Below are positions 16,837-25,416 of a stretch of 45,053 nt of DNA, piece after piece (the stretch's first letter is position 1; each line of letters begins with the position of its first letter). Made by a program: the position numbers and the translations under genes. Below the pieces are notes generated by a model. The model did not search any database and was not told where the DNA came from. It saw nothing but the letters and a program-made list of their open reading frames with translations. Source of the DNA: Comamonadaceae bacterium. GTDB taxonomy: Bacteria > Pseudomonadota > Gammaproteobacteria > Burkholderiales > Burkholderiaceae_C. The DNA is taken from positions 1-45,053 of the forward strand of contig CANJWZ010000036.1 in assembly GCA_947478725.1 (NCBI GenBank), given 5' to 3'.

Positions 16837-16868
16837 TACAATAAGCACATAAACACTTATCCACTTAT
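16837..16868 (+). promoter_or_regulatory. Promoter -10 and probable operator of the RHH/PIN pair
   Basis: TACAAT at 16837-16842 is a good -10. The heptamer CACTTAT occurs twice, at 16854-16860 and 16862-16868, eight bases apart. An inverted ATAAG lies at 16841-16845, giving the dyad ATAAG-N10-CTTAT. The second heptamer covers the first two bases of the antitoxin start codon (16867). Short repeats spaced by eight are typical of ribbon-helix-helix operators. The repeats are seen; binding is inferred. Confidence 0.5.
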
Positions 16869-17127
16869 GTCGCCATCTACCGCCTTAAATGTGACTCCAG
16901 CGCGCTGGAGTTTGTCCATCAGCCCGGAGACAGACGCCAGCCTGCGCGAATACCTGGGGGCGCAAGGCATGAAAAAGGGTGACTTGTCACGCTTTGTGGA
17001 AGAGGCTGTGCGCTGGCGCATGATGGATGAGACTGTACAGGGCATCAAGCAGCGCAATGCGGATCAAAGCGACGCGGACTTGCAGGCCTTGATTGACGAA
17101 GCGCTGGACGCGGTACGCCATCCATGA
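16867..17127 (+). CDS. Ribbon-helix-helix antitoxin of a PIN toxin
   Basis: 86 residues. The N-terminal strand and helices (ARWSLSISPETDASLREYL, then KKGDLSRFVEEAVRWRM) match the RHH pattern: a basic/polar beta-strand, a helix, a KxGDLS turn and a second helix. The C-terminal acidic helix (DADLQALIDEALDAVR) would bind and block the toxin. The gene overlaps the PIN toxin gene by four bases (ATGA). It has no evident ribosome site, and the start follows the promoter by about 18 bases. Confidence 0.85.
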   Translation: MSPSTALNVTPARWSLSISPETDASLREYLGAQGMKKGDLSRFVEEAVRWRMMDETVQGIKQRNADQSDADLQALIDEALDAVRHP

Positions 17128-17567
17128 AGGTGGTGCTGGATACAAATATTCTGATTTCTGCGCTGATCAGCAAAACCGCCGCTCCCCATCACATCTACCT
17201 GGCATGGCAAGGCAAACGCCTGACGGTATTGACCTGCGCAGAGCAGCTTGTTGAAGTCCGTGAGGTCACCCGGCGTGTGGCTGTGGCCTTGCGTATCAAA
17301 CCAGCCGAAGCAGGCAGGCTGGTCAACAGTTTGCGCGACTTGGCGGTGCTACAAACTGACTTGCCTGCGGTGCAGCGCTCACCCGACCCCAAAGACGATT
17401 TCATTTTGGCGCTGGCACAAGCTGGCGGCGCACGCTACATCGTGACGGGTGACAAAAGCGGGCTGCTGGCGCTGCGGCAACATGCAGGAGCTGAGATTTT
17501 GAAGGCTTCGGAGTTTGTGGACTTTAAGCCGTCACCTGACGATACTTCTCCCAGGCAGAAGCTGTAG
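17124..17567 (+). CDS. PIN-domain ribonuclease toxin (COG1569-like)
   Basis: 147 residues. PIN domains are metal-dependent ribonucleases. The acidic catalytic residues are visible: D6 in [13 protein letters not shown] in the EQLVEVREV segment, D91 and D92 in [13 protein letters not shown], and D in VTGDKSGLL near the end. It is the toxin half of the pair with the RHH gene, which it overlaps by four bases. The last 44 bases overlap the 3' end of the convergent enolase-superfamily gene on the other strand. The final residues after VDFKPSP are therefore constrained by that gene and probably not conserved. Confidence 0.88.
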   Translation: MKVVLDTNILISALISKTAAPHHIYLAWQGKRLTVLTCAEQLVEVREVTRRVAVALRIKPAEAGRLVNSLRDLAVLQTDLPAVQRSPDPKDDFILALAQAGGARYIVTGDKSGLLALRQHAGAEILKASEFVDFKPSPDDTSPRQKL

Positions 17568-18636
17568 GCGTCGTGCCCGCCCCAGGCAATTGCGGCAGCT
17601 TGAAGTGCCCGTCAACCACGTTGGCAGGTTCGGTAAAGCAGTCTTTGATCCACGGGATGTATTCGAGCACTTCGCAGGCCGGGTGGGCGTACGCTAGGTG
17701 CACATGCACCTGGCTCATGTCGCCTGCGTGTGGGGCAACCGGCAGGCGAAACGAGTGGGCCGTATCACACACGCGCAACACCTCGGTGATGCCTGCCATG
17801 CGCGTGACATCGGGCTGGACCCACGCGATCGCCTGTTGTGCAAAAAATTCAGCGAACGCATCAGTCGTGTACAGCTGCTCACCCAACGCCACGGGGATGG
17901 ACGTGAGGCGCGCAAGCTGCGCGTGGCCTTTGACGTCGTCATACCACAGCGGCTCTTCAAACCAATAAACGTCTAAGGCCTCTGCCGCGCGGCAAAAGCG
18001 CTGGCAAGTTGCCAGGTTCCATTTGCCGTTGCCGTCGATGGCCAGCGTCACGTCTGGGCCAATCGCCTGGCGTACCAGAGCCAGCCGGCGCAGGTCACGC
18101 TCGACGGTTGAGCCGACTTTGATTTTGATGCCTGTAAAACCATCAGCAACCGCGCGTTGTGCACCGGCCACCAGTTGCGCATCAGGAATACTGAGCCAGC
18201 CGATGTCGGTGTTGTAGGCCCTGACCTTGTCACGCACTTGGCCGCCGAGCAACTTCCAAAGCGGTTGTGCTGCGGCCTTGGCCTTGATGTCCCACAGCGC
18301 CACGTCAATGGCGGCATGCGCCAGCGTGGTGATGCCTGCACGCCCCACCCACTGCAAGGCCGGGTTGCGTGCCAGCTTTTGCCACAGGCGGTTGATGTCA
18401 CTGGCATCCTCACCTATCAGCAACGGCGCATGGCAGGTTTCAATGCAGCGGGTGATCAGCTGGTCGCTTGGCAAGTGCGCGTGCGTGCCGGTGAAGCCAT
18501 AGCCAGTGATACCGCTTTCTGTTTGAATTTGCGCGCCCACCACGCCCCAATTTGAAACGGTGTGGGTGCTGTCAGCGATTTGCCCGCCCGTGACAGGCAC
18601 ATGCAAAATGAAAGGGGTGACTGATTTGATTTTCAT
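17524..18636 (-). CDS. Enolase-superfamily (mandelate racemase type) sugar-acid dehydratase, gene 1
   Basis: 370 residues. The mandelate racemase subgroup signature is complete: K171 and K173 in GIKIKVG, metal ligands D201 (AIDGNGKWN), E227 (WFEEPL) and E253 (LGEQLY), then D276 and H303 (PHAGDM) as the His/Asp dyad. Such proteins remove the alpha proton of a sugar acid, leading to dehydration or epimerisation. The start ATG at 18636 has a ribosome site (AAGGA). It is the last gene of the minus-strand TRAP run. The substrate is open. Galactonate, arabinonate or an aldarate fit the neighbouring kinase and aldolase. Confidence 0.88.
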   Translation of the reverse strand: MKIKSVTPFILHVPVTGGQIADSTHTVSNWGVVGAQIQTESGITGYGFTGTHAHLPSDQLITRCIETCHAPLLIGEDASDINRLWQKLARNPALQWVGRAGITTLAHAAIDVALWDIKAKAAAQPLWKLLGGQVRDKVRAYNTDIGWLSIPDAQLVAGAQRAVADGFTGIKIKVGSTVERDLRRLALVRQAIGPDVTLAIDGNGKWNLATCQRFCRAAEALDVYWFEEPLWYDDVKGHAQLARLTSIPVALGEQLYTTDAFAEFFAQQAIAWVQPDVTRMAGITEVLRVCDTAHSFRLPVAPHAGDMSQVHVHLAYAHPACEVLEYIPWIKDCFTEPANVVDGHFKLPQLPGAGTTPTASAWEKYRQVTA

Positions 18637-18669
18637 GCTGCAGTTCCTTCGTGTGGGATTGACGTTTGA

Positions 18670-19875
18670 TCAACTTTTGGAGATGCGTACCACCGCATCT
18701 GCCCGCTTGTGCAAGTCAGGCAGCAGTTCCAGACCCAAGCCGGGCTTGTTGTTCAGGCAGATCATGCCGTTTTCAACCACCGGTAACTCCGTGACCAGCT
18801 CTTTGTACCAACCGGTAAAAAAAGCACGCACGCTTTCTTGCACCAGCGCGTTGGGCGCGTGCAGCGACAGGTGGGTGGACGCGGCCCACACCACCGGGCC
18901 GGTGCAGTCATGCGGGGCGACGGGCAGTTGCCAGGCGTCGGCCATGGCGGCTATTTTGCGGGCCTCAGACAGGCCGCCGCACCAGCTCAAGTCCAGCATG
19001 GCCACCCCTGCCACGCCGGTTTGCAGGTAGTCTTTGAAGCCCCATTTGTAGCTCAGGGTTTCGCTGGCGCAGATCAGGGCCTCGCAGTCCACCGCGTACT
19101 GTTTGAGCAAATCGAGCGAGTCCATGCGGATCGCGTCTTCATGCCAGAAGGTGTTGAACGGTTTGAGCGCGCGGGCGATTTTTTGCGCCATCGGCAAGCG
19201 CCACAGGCTGTGAAACTCGACCATGATGTCCATCTGGTCGCCGACGGCATCGCGGATTTTTTTGAAGGGTTCCAGCGCCGCGTCAAGATCAGCATGGCTG
19301 ATGTACTGACCATGGCTTTTTTCAGCGGCCATGTCGAAAGGCCAGATCTTCATGGCGGTGATGCCTTCAGACAGCAGCGACTGGGCCAGCTCGCCTGCGT
19401 CGTTCAAAAAGCCCTGAAGGTCTTCATACGGCCCTTGGCTTTTGCTCACATTGCCCAGGCCCCAATTGGACGTTGTTTGATTGGTGGCGCTGCGCACATA
19501 CTGGTAGCCAGCGCAGGTGTTGTAAATACGAATACTGTCACGGCTCTTGCCACCGAGTGCGGTGTGAACCGGCATGTTGGCGGCTTTGCCAAAAATGTCC
19601 CACAGTGCAATGTCGATGGCCGAGTTGCCGCGTGTTTCGACACCCGAGCCGCGCCAGCCCAGGTAACCGGTGATATCGCGGTTGCGGGACTCAATGGCCA
19701 GCGGGTCTTGGCCGAGCAGTTTTGGCGCTGCCCATTCGTGCAAGTAGGCCTCCACAGCGGCCGCGCCCATGAAGGTTTCGCCCAAGCCAACCAAACCTTC
19801 GTCGGTGTGCAGGCGTACCCAAATGATGTTTGGGAATTCGCCCAACCGTATGGTTTCGAGTTGTGTGATTTTCAA
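18670..19875 (-). CDS. Enolase-superfamily sugar-acid dehydratase, gene 2
   Basis: 401 residues, mandelate racemase-type but of a different branch from its neighbour. The catalytic Lys is single (K176 in AMKIWPFD), ligands are E220 (VEFHSLW), E246 (HEDAIR) and E272 (SETL), and H322 lies in APHDCTGP. The start is TTG at 19875, chosen because AGGAG lies seven bases before it and no ATG is near. The ribosome site overlaps the T-tail of a stem-loop, so translation and termination may interfere. It precedes gene 1 by 33 bases. A mannonate, gluconate or galactonate-like substrate is possible. Confidence 0.87.
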   Translation of the reverse strand: MKITQLETIRLGEFPNIIWVRLHTDEGLVGLGETFMGAAAVEAYLHEWAAPKLLGQDPLAIESRNRDITGYLGWRGSGVETRGNSAIDIALWDIFGKAANMPVHTALGGKSRDSIRIYNTCAGYQYVRSATNQTTSNWGLGNVSKSQGPYEDLQGFLNDAGELAQSLLSEGITAMKIWPFDMAAEKSHGQYISHADLDAALEPFKKIRDAVGDQMDIMVEFHSLWRLPMAQKIARALKPFNTFWHEDAIRMDSLDLLKQYAVDCEALICASETLSYKWGFKDYLQTGVAGVAMLDLSWCGGLSEARKIAAMADAWQLPVAPHDCTGPVVWAASTHLSLHAPNALVQESVRAFFTGWYKELVTELPVVENGMICLNNKPGLGLELLPDLHKRADAVVRISKS

Positions 19876-19886
19876 GTTTTGCTCCT

Positions 19887-19920
19887 AAAAAAAGCCGCGC
19901 GGATGGCTCCACGCGGCTTT
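19887..19920 (-). terminator. Terminator or attenuator between dctP and the dehydratase genes
   Basis: On the minus strand AAAGCCGCG, a loop of 12 bases and CGCGGCTTT form a nine-base stem, followed by a T-run. It lies 20 bases after the dctP stop. Its T-tail abuts the AGGAG ribosome site of the downstream gene. It probably lowers, but does not abolish, expression of the two dehydratase genes. Confidence 0.75.
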
Positions 19921-19940
19921 CTGATCAACGCCTCAGCCAA

Positions 19941-20960
19941 TCAGCTGCCGCGCGCTTTCTTCAGTGCGTCCAACACCGTCGTCACGGCCTCAGCACCGAT
20001 GGTGGGCACATTGCGGTCATACACAGGCTTGACTTTTTCAAACATGCGGCGCTGCTCGGCTGGGCTGACCTCATTGACTTGCATGCCTTTGGTTTTCAGG
20101 CTGGTCAATGATTTCTCGTTCAATGAACGGTTGGCTGCACGTTGTACTTTTTGGCCTTCCATCGCAGCTTCACGCAGCACGCCCTGCTCTTGCGGGCTGA
20201 GCTGGTCCCAGAGTTTTTTGCTGTACAAAATCAAAAACGGTGTGTAGGCGTGACGCGTCACGCTCAGGTACTTTTGCACTTCATTGAACTTGGACGTTTC
20301 AATCGTGACGAACGGGTTTTCCTGGCCGTCAATGGTTTTGGTTTCCAGTGCAGTGAACACTTCACCAAAGGCCATCGGCACGGCATTGGTACCCAGAGTT
20401 TTGAAGGTGTCGAGGAAAATATTGTTTTGCATCACGCGGACCTTGACGCCGTCAAAATCTTCCGCCTTGGCCACAGCGCGCTTGCTGTTGGTCAGGTTTC
20501 TGAAACCGTTTTCCCAGTAAGCCAGATTGACCAGGCCTGCGTCTTCAAGCTTCTTGTTGAAGTACGCGCCAGCAGGGCCGTCGAGAACGGCATCGGCTTC
20601 TTTTTCATTTGCAAAAAGAAATGGCAGGTCAAAGGCGCCGAGTTCTTTCACAATGCCCACCAGGGGTGATGAGGATGTGCAGACCATCTCTTGCGTGCCG
20701 GCACGCAGGGCCTGGGTAGCAGGCAAGTCACCGCCCGCAGCACCACCCCAGAAGGCGTTGATCTTCATCTTGCCGCCGGTCTTGGCAGCCAAAACTTCCT
20801 GCATCTTCTTGACGCCCACGCCGACCGGGTGGTCTTCATTCACGCCATTGGTGAACTTGATGGTGCGGTCTGCAAATTGAGCCATCGCCGAGGTCGTGAT
20901 GAGCAGTGAGCCGATGGCCAGAGCCTGTGCCAGCTGGTTGAAAGTTCTACGTTTAAACAT
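19941..20960 (-). CDS. dctP: TRAP transporter solute-binding protein (DctP family)
   Basis: Periplasmic receptor of a TRAP transporter, 339 residues. The N-terminal signal peptide ends near residue 27 (TSAMAQ). The family core is clear: FTNGVNEDHPVGVGV at the start, GVKVRVMQNNIF with the Arg that pairs with the substrate carboxylate, MAFGEVFTALETKTIDGQENP, and the C-terminal helices. The operon context points to a sugar acid as ligand. It follows dctM by 38 bases and is followed by a terminator-like hairpin. Confidence 0.93.
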   Translation of the reverse strand: MFKRRTFNQLAQALAIGSLLITTSAMAQFADRTIKFTNGVNEDHPVGVGVKKMQEVLAAKTGGKMKINAFWGGAAGGDLPATQALRAGTQEMVCTSSSPLVGIVKELGAFDLPFLFANEKEADAVLDGPAGAYFNKKLEDAGLVNLAYWENGFRNLTNSKRAVAKAEDFDGVKVRVMQNNIFLDTFKTLGTNAVPMAFGEVFTALETKTIDGQENPFVTIETSKFNEVQKYLSVTRHAYTPFLILYSKKLWDQLSPQEQGVLREAAMEGQKVQRAANRSLNEKSLTSLKTKGMQVNEVSPAEQRRMFEKVKPVYDRNVPTIGAEAVTTVLDALKKARGS

Positions 20961-20998
20961 GGTTGTCTCCTGTTAATAAAAATACATCACTGAAAAAA

Positions 20999-22297
20999 CT
21001 AACGCATCATCCATTGAAGTGGAACGAGGACGATTGAAGGGAAAGCAATCAATAAAAATAATACCGCGAGCTGGGCCAGCAAAAATGGCAGCACCCCTTT
21101 GAAGGCATCGTCCATGCTGATTTTCGCGACACCGCAAACCACATTGAGCACTGTGCCCACAGGCGGTGTGATCAAGCCAATCGCGTTGTTCATGATAAAC
21201 AGCACACCAAAATAGACGGGGTCAATGCCGGCCTTCAACACCAGCGGCATCAGGACCGGCGTCAAGATCAAGACGGTGGGCGTGAAGTCCAGCGCGGTGC
21301 CGACAATCACCACCAGCACCATCATGATGAACATCAGCAGCATCTTGTTGCCCATGAAGGGCTCCATCATTTTGGCGACTTCGGTCGGTATGTTGGCCAC
21401 TGTGATCAGCCAGGCGCTGACCATGGCGGCGGCCACCAAAAACATCACCACGGCCGTTGTCTTGCCTGCTGCCAATATCAGCCCATACAGATCTGACCAT
21501 TTCAGCTCGCGGTAAATAAACATGCCCACCGCAAAGCTGTACACCGCCGCCACCACCGCCGCTTCAGTCGGCGTGAACACACCAAACTTCATGCCGCCGA
21601 TGATCACCACCGGCAAAGCCAGCGCGAAGCCACCTTCGGCGGTGATGCGAAAGCGCTCGGGCATGGCCAGCCTGGGTGCTGGCTGCACGTTCTCTCGCTT
21701 GGCGACCCACCACCAGGTCAGGCCAATGGCCACGCCCATCAACAGGCCCGGCACGATGCCGGCCAAAAACAATTTGGTGATCGACACATTACCCGCGACG
21801 CCAAAGATGATCATGCCAATCGACGGCGGGATGACCGGCGCGATGATGCCGCCGGAAGCGATCAAACCAGAAGCACGGCCAATGTTGTAACCCGCAGCCC
21901 GCATCATGGGGATCAGCAGCGCCGCCAACGCAGCCGTGTCAGCCACCGCCGAGCCCGACAGTGAGGCCATGATGACGGCAGCAATCACCGTGACATAACC
22001 CAGCCCGCCCCGAAAATGCCCGACCCACGCCATCGCCAGATTCACAATGCGGCGGCTCAGGCCACCCGCGTTCATGAACTCTCCGGCCAGTAAAAAGAAG
22101 GGCACGGCCAGCAGCGGAAAATTGTCAGCGCCGTCGACAAAACGCTGGGCCAGGATCTGGCTGTCAAACGTCACCAGCCCGCTGGTCATCGACAGGAAGG
22201 CCATCAGGCTCAAGCCGCACACCAGCAGGGCATAGGCAATCGGCATGCCAATGGCCATGGCTGCCAGCAGGCTGACGATGAAAACCGTGACGGTCAT
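20999..22297 (-). CDS. dctM: TRAP transporter large permease (DctM family)
   Basis: 432 residues, almost wholly hydrophobic with about 12 membrane segments. Family motifs include PLLAVPFFLLAGEFMNAGG near the start, SGSAVADTAALAALLIPMM, SGGIIAPVIPPSIGMIIFG, FTPTEAAVVAAVY, and NNAIGLITPPVGTVLNVV near the end. It transports the substrate with sodium. The start overlaps the end of dctQ by four bases (ATGA). Confidence 0.95.
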   Translation of the reverse strand: MTVTVFIVSLLAAMAIGMPIAYALLVCGLSLMAFLSMTSGLVTFDSQILAQRFVDGADNFPLLAVPFFLLAGEFMNAGGLSRRIVNLAMAWVGHFRGGLGYVTVIAAVIMASLSGSAVADTAALAALLIPMMRAAGYNIGRASGLIASGGIIAPVIPPSIGMIIFGVAGNVSITKLFLAGIVPGLLMGVAIGLTWWWVAKRENVQPAPRLAMPERFRITAEGGFALALPVVIIGGMKFGVFTPTEAAVVAAVYSFAVGMFIYRELKWSDLYGLILAAGKTTAVVMFLVAAAMVSAWLITVANIPTEVAKMMEPFMGNKMLLMFIMMVLVVIVGTALDFTPTVLILTPVLMPLVLKAGIDPVYFGVLFIMNNAIGLITPPVGTVLNVVCGVAKISMDDAFKGVLPFLLAQLAVLFLLIAFPSIVLVPLQWMMR

Positions 22298-22851
22298 GGC
22301 TTGGCTCCATGAAGCTGCTTCTGGGCGTCCGCCAAGCCCTCGGTTTCAATCACCTGCACCAGTTCGGCTTCAGACAACTGCCCGGTCAACAAGCGGTAGA
22401 TGACATTCACATTCATGATGCCCATCACAACAGCGACGATGTAGCCAATGCCGTAGACCCAGATCATCGACATGCCGACCACCGGCGATATGTTGGTGAC
22501 CTGCAGATCATGCATCTTGAAGGTGCCGATAAAAAACAGGACATTGCAGCCCAGCATGATGGTTTCGCTCAACAACAGGCAGATTTTTTTACCCATCAAA
22601 CCCAGGTGCTTGACCAGGGTGTCCACGCCCAAGTGCCCCTTTTCGCGCATCGCCAGCATCGCGCCAATGTAGGTCAGCCAGATAAAACAGTAGCGCGACA
22701 TTTCGTCTGAAATCGTGATGCCTGTATTGAAGACATAGCGCAGCACCACATTGCCAAACACCATGACCACCATGGCCAGCATGCACAGCACAATGAGCAA
22801 TTCGAGGGCTTTGAAAAACCAGTCAATCGTTGCGTCTGATATTTTTTTCAT
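22294..22851 (-). CDS. dctQ: TRAP transporter small permease (DctQ family)
   Basis: 185 residues from the ATG at 22851 (MKKISDATIDWF). An in-frame TTG at 22869 would add six residues but overlaps the GntR stop. Four membrane segments are visible: near 10-32 (ALELLIVLCMLAMVVMVFG), 45-65, 85-105 and 125-150. The family pattern SRYCFIWLTYIGAMLAMREKGHLG is split over the second helix and loop. It begins ten bases after the GntR gene and overlaps dctM by four. Confidence 0.92.
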   Translation of the reverse strand: MKKISDATIDWFFKALELLIVLCMLAMVVMVFGNVVLRYVFNTGITISDEMSRYCFIWLTYIGAMLAMREKGHLGVDTLVKHLGLMGKKICLLLSETIMLGCNVLFFIGTFKMHDLQVTNISPVVGMSMIWVYGIGYIVAVVMGIMNVNVIYRLLTGQLSEAELVQVIETEGLADAQKQLHGAKP

Positions 22852-22861
22852 ATTTTTTTCT

Positions 22862-23605
22862 TTACGCAACCTTCAACATTCGCGCAGGCTCGTTCAAGCG
22901 TGGCAAACGGCGCCGCGACGCCAGCACTTCTTCAATATCTGTGCGCGCGCCGTCAATCAATACGCGAATGGCTTTTTCTGCACGGTCCGGGTCATGCGCA
23001 ATGACGGCGTCCAGCACCTCACGGTGCAGCGGCAATGAGTTGCGCGGGCCGTCTTTGCGGCGGGTCGAAATTTCGAAACTGGTGCGCAACAGTGCGCCGA
23101 GTGCCTTGCTCATTTGCACCAGCATGCGGTTACCGCAAGCACGCAGCAAGCCCTGGTGAAAGCGCAGGTCAAAGGTCACGTAGTCGCCACCACTGTTGAC
23201 GGCGCGCTTCATGCCTGCGTAGGCGTCTTCAATCTGTGCAATATCTTCTGCGGTAGCGCGTTCAGCCGTCAAGCGCACGGCTGCGGGCTCCACCACGCGG
23301 CGCAGGTCTTGCAGATCACGCAAAAACTCTGGCGTCAAACCGGCTTGGGACTGCCAGGTAATGACATCCGGGTCAAACCAGTTCCAGTGCTCTGGGGGCA
23401 ACACGCGGGTGCCGACTTTGGGGCCGGTGGTCATCAGCCCCTTGGCAATCAGCGACTTGACAGCCTCGCGCACCACCGTGCGGCTGACACCCAGCTCTAG
23501 GCACAGCAGCGGCTCGGGCGGGATCGACGCGCCCACACCGTAACGGCCCGCGACGATGGCTTCTCCGAGATGGTCAACTGTATTGCCGTGGACGTTTTTG
23601 ATCAT
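22862..23605 (-). CDS. GntR/FadR-family transcriptional regulator (FCD type)
   Basis: 247 residues. A winged helix lies at about 8-70 (IPPEPLLCLELGVSRTVVREAV and then LMTTGPKVGTRVLP). The FCD ligand domain at about 90-230 has the metal-binding pattern DLRFHQGLL with later His residues (LHREVLDAV). It resembles DgoR-type regulators of galactonate genes. It is divergent from the IlvD-type dehydratase gene and heads the TRAP run, so it is the likely regulator of both. A dyad in the 67-base spacer is the likely operator. Confidence 0.9.
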   Translation of the reverse strand: MIKNVHGNTVDHLGEAIVAGRYGVGASIPPEPLLCLELGVSRTVVREAVKSLIAKGLMTTGPKVGTRVLPPEHWNWFDPDVITWQSQAGLTPEFLRDLQDLRRVVEPAAVRLTAERATAEDIAQIEDAYAGMKRAVNSGGDYVTFDLRFHQGLLRACGNRMLVQMSKALGALLRTSFEISTRRKDGPRNSLPLHREVLDAVIAHDPDRAEKAIRVLIDGARTDIEEVLASRRRLPRLNEPARMLKVA

Positions 23606-23672
23606 GGTTACTACTAGGGATGGCGGCGCAATGGTATGACGATAATATGTTTATCAATTAAGGATTTTCCCT
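23606..23672. promoter_or_regulatory. Divergent promoter region with candidate GntR operator
   Basis: The 67-base spacer contains the perfect inverted repeat GATAA-TATGT-TTATC at 23641-23655. It is followed by AAGGA, the ribosome site of the dehydratase gene. TAATAT inside the dyad could act as a -10 for the plus strand. The repeat is seen; regulator binding is inferred from position. Confidence 0.45.
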
Positions 23673-25415
23673 ATGACCGACAAGATAACGCCCAAAAAGA
23701 AGCCTGAAGAGCTGCGCAGCCAGCAGTGGTTTGGCCGGCAGGACCGTGACGGTTTTGCTTACCGGAGCTGGGTCAAGGGCAAGGGCGTGCCGCACGACCA
23801 GTTTGATGGCCGCCCTGTGATTGGCATTTGCAATACCTTCAGCGAGCTGACACCGTGCAACAGCCACTTCCGCACGATTGCCGAACAAGTCAAGATAGGC
23901 GTGTACGAAGCGGGCGGCTTTCCACTCGAATTTCCAGTCATGTCGTTGGGTGAAACGCTGTTGCGGCCCACCGCCATGCTGTACCGCAACCTGGCCAGCA
24001 TGGACGTTGAAGAAAGCATTCGCGGCAACCCGATTGACGGTGTGGTGCTGCTGATGGGCTGCGACAAAACCACACCATCGCTGGTGATGGGGGCAGCCAG
24101 CGTCGACCTGCCAACCGTGGGCGTGAGCGGCGGGCCGATGCTGAGCGGCAAATGGCGCGGCCAAGAGCTGGGCAGCGGCACGGGCGTGTGGAGCATGAGC
24201 GAGCAGGTGCGTGCGGGCACGCTCAAGCTGGCTGATTTTTTTGAAGCCGAAAGCTGCATGCACCGCAGCCACGGCCACTGCATGACGATGGGCACCGCCA
24301 GCACCATGGCCAGCATGGTCGAGGCGCTTGGCATTGGTCTGCCGGGCAACGCCGCTTACCCGGCAGTCGACGGCAGGCGCAACGTGCTGGCCCGGATGGC
24401 CGGGCGGCGTGCCGTTGCGATGGTGCACGAAGACCTGGTGCTTTCAAAAATCTTGACGCGCCAGGCGTTTGAAAACGCCATCAAAACGCTGGCGGCTATT
24501 GGCGGCTCCACCAATGCGGTGATTCATTTGATTGCCATGGCTGGGCGCATTGGCGTCAAACTGGAACTCGATGACTTTGACCGCCTGGCCAGCGAGCTGC
24601 CTTGCCTGGTGAACCTGCAACCGTCCGGCAAATTCTTAATGGAAGATTTTTGCTATGCGGGCGGCCTGCCGGTGGTGATGAAAGAAATCGCACAGCATCT
24701 GCACTTGGACGCCATCACCGCCAACGGCCAAACGATGGGCCAGAACATAGCGGACGCGCAAAACTACAACACAGAAGTGATCAAGCCGCTGAGCGAGCCC
24801 TTCAAAGACAAAGCTGGCATTGCCGTGCTGCGCGGTAACTTGTCGCCACGCGGTGCGGTCATCAAGCCCAGCGCCGCCACCCCTGCGCTGATGGTGCACA
24901 CCGGCCGCGCGGTGGTGTTTGAAAACATTGAAGACTTTCACGCACGCATTGATGACGACAACCTCGACATTGACGAGACCTGCGTGATGGTGCTGAAAAA
25001 CTGCGGCCCCAAGGGCTACCCCGGCATGGCCGAGGTGGGCAATATGCCGCTGCCGCCCAAGGTGCTGAAAAAAGGCATCACCGACATGGTGCGCATCAGC
25101 GATGCCCGCATGAGCGGCACGGCTTACGGTACTGTGGTGCTGCACACCGCACCAGAAGCCGCCGCGGGCGGGCCGCTGGCCCTGGTGCAAAACGGCGACC
25201 TGATTGAGCTGAATGTGCCCAAGCGACTGCTGCATTTGCATGTGAGCGAGGACGAGTTGGCCAAGCGCCGCGCCGCCTGGAAGGCACCCGAGCCGGCCAT
25301 GGCATCGGGCTACTACAAGCTTTACATCGACCACGTGCTGCAAGCCGATGAAGGCGTGGACATGGACTTTTTGGTGGGCAAGCGTGGGTCTGCCGTGCCA
25401 CGGGACAACCACTAA
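23673..25415 (+). CDS. IlvD/EDD-family sugar-acid dehydratase (L-arabinonate/galactonate type)
   Basis: 580 residues. An iron-sulfur dehydratase that turns an aldonic acid into its 2-keto-3-deoxy acid. The likely [2Fe-2S] ligands are C62 (TPCNSH), C130 (MGCDKTTPS) and C203 (SHGHCMTMGTAS), at the spacing of characterised L-arabinonate dehydratases. The SGTAYGTVVLH segment near the end carries the catalytic Ser region. It is closer to sugar-acid dehydratases than to dihydroxy-acid dehydratase IlvD, judged by GVPHDQFDGRPVIGI and KWRGQELGSG. It precedes the kinase gene by one base. Substrate choice between arabinonate, galactonate and fuconate cannot be made here. Confidence 0.92.
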   Translation: MTDKITPKKKPEELRSQQWFGRQDRDGFAYRSWVKGKGVPHDQFDGRPVIGICNTFSELTPCNSHFRTIAEQVKIGVYEAGGFPLEFPVMSLGETLLRPTAMLYRNLASMDVEESIRGNPIDGVVLLMGCDKTTPSLVMGAASVDLPTVGVSGGPMLSGKWRGQELGSGTGVWSMSEQVRAGTLKLADFFEAESCMHRSHGHCMTMGTASTMASMVEALGIGLPGNAAYPAVDGRRNVLARMAGRRAVAMVHEDLVLSKILTRQAFENAIKTLAAIGGSTNAVIHLIAMAGRIGVKLELDDFDRLASELPCLVNLQPSGKFLMEDFCYAGGLPVVMKEIAQHLHLDAITANGQTMGQNIADAQNYNTEVIKPLSEPFKDKAGIAVLRGNLSPRGAVIKPSAATPALMVHTGRAVVFENIEDFHARIDDDNLDIDETCVMVLKNCGPKGYPGMAEVGNMPLPPKVLKKGITDMVRISDARMSGTAYGTVVLHTAPEAAAGGPLALVQNGDLIELNVPKRLLHLHVSEDELAKRRAAWKAPEPAMASGYYKLYIDHVLQADEGVDMDFLVGKRGSAVPRDNH

Positions 25416-25416
25416 C

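Noticed and set aside
18838..20247. 469-codon plus-strand frame opposite the dehydratase and dctP genes
   Set aside because: Antisense to three well-supported minus-strand genes; product is a His/Gly/Val-rich shadow.
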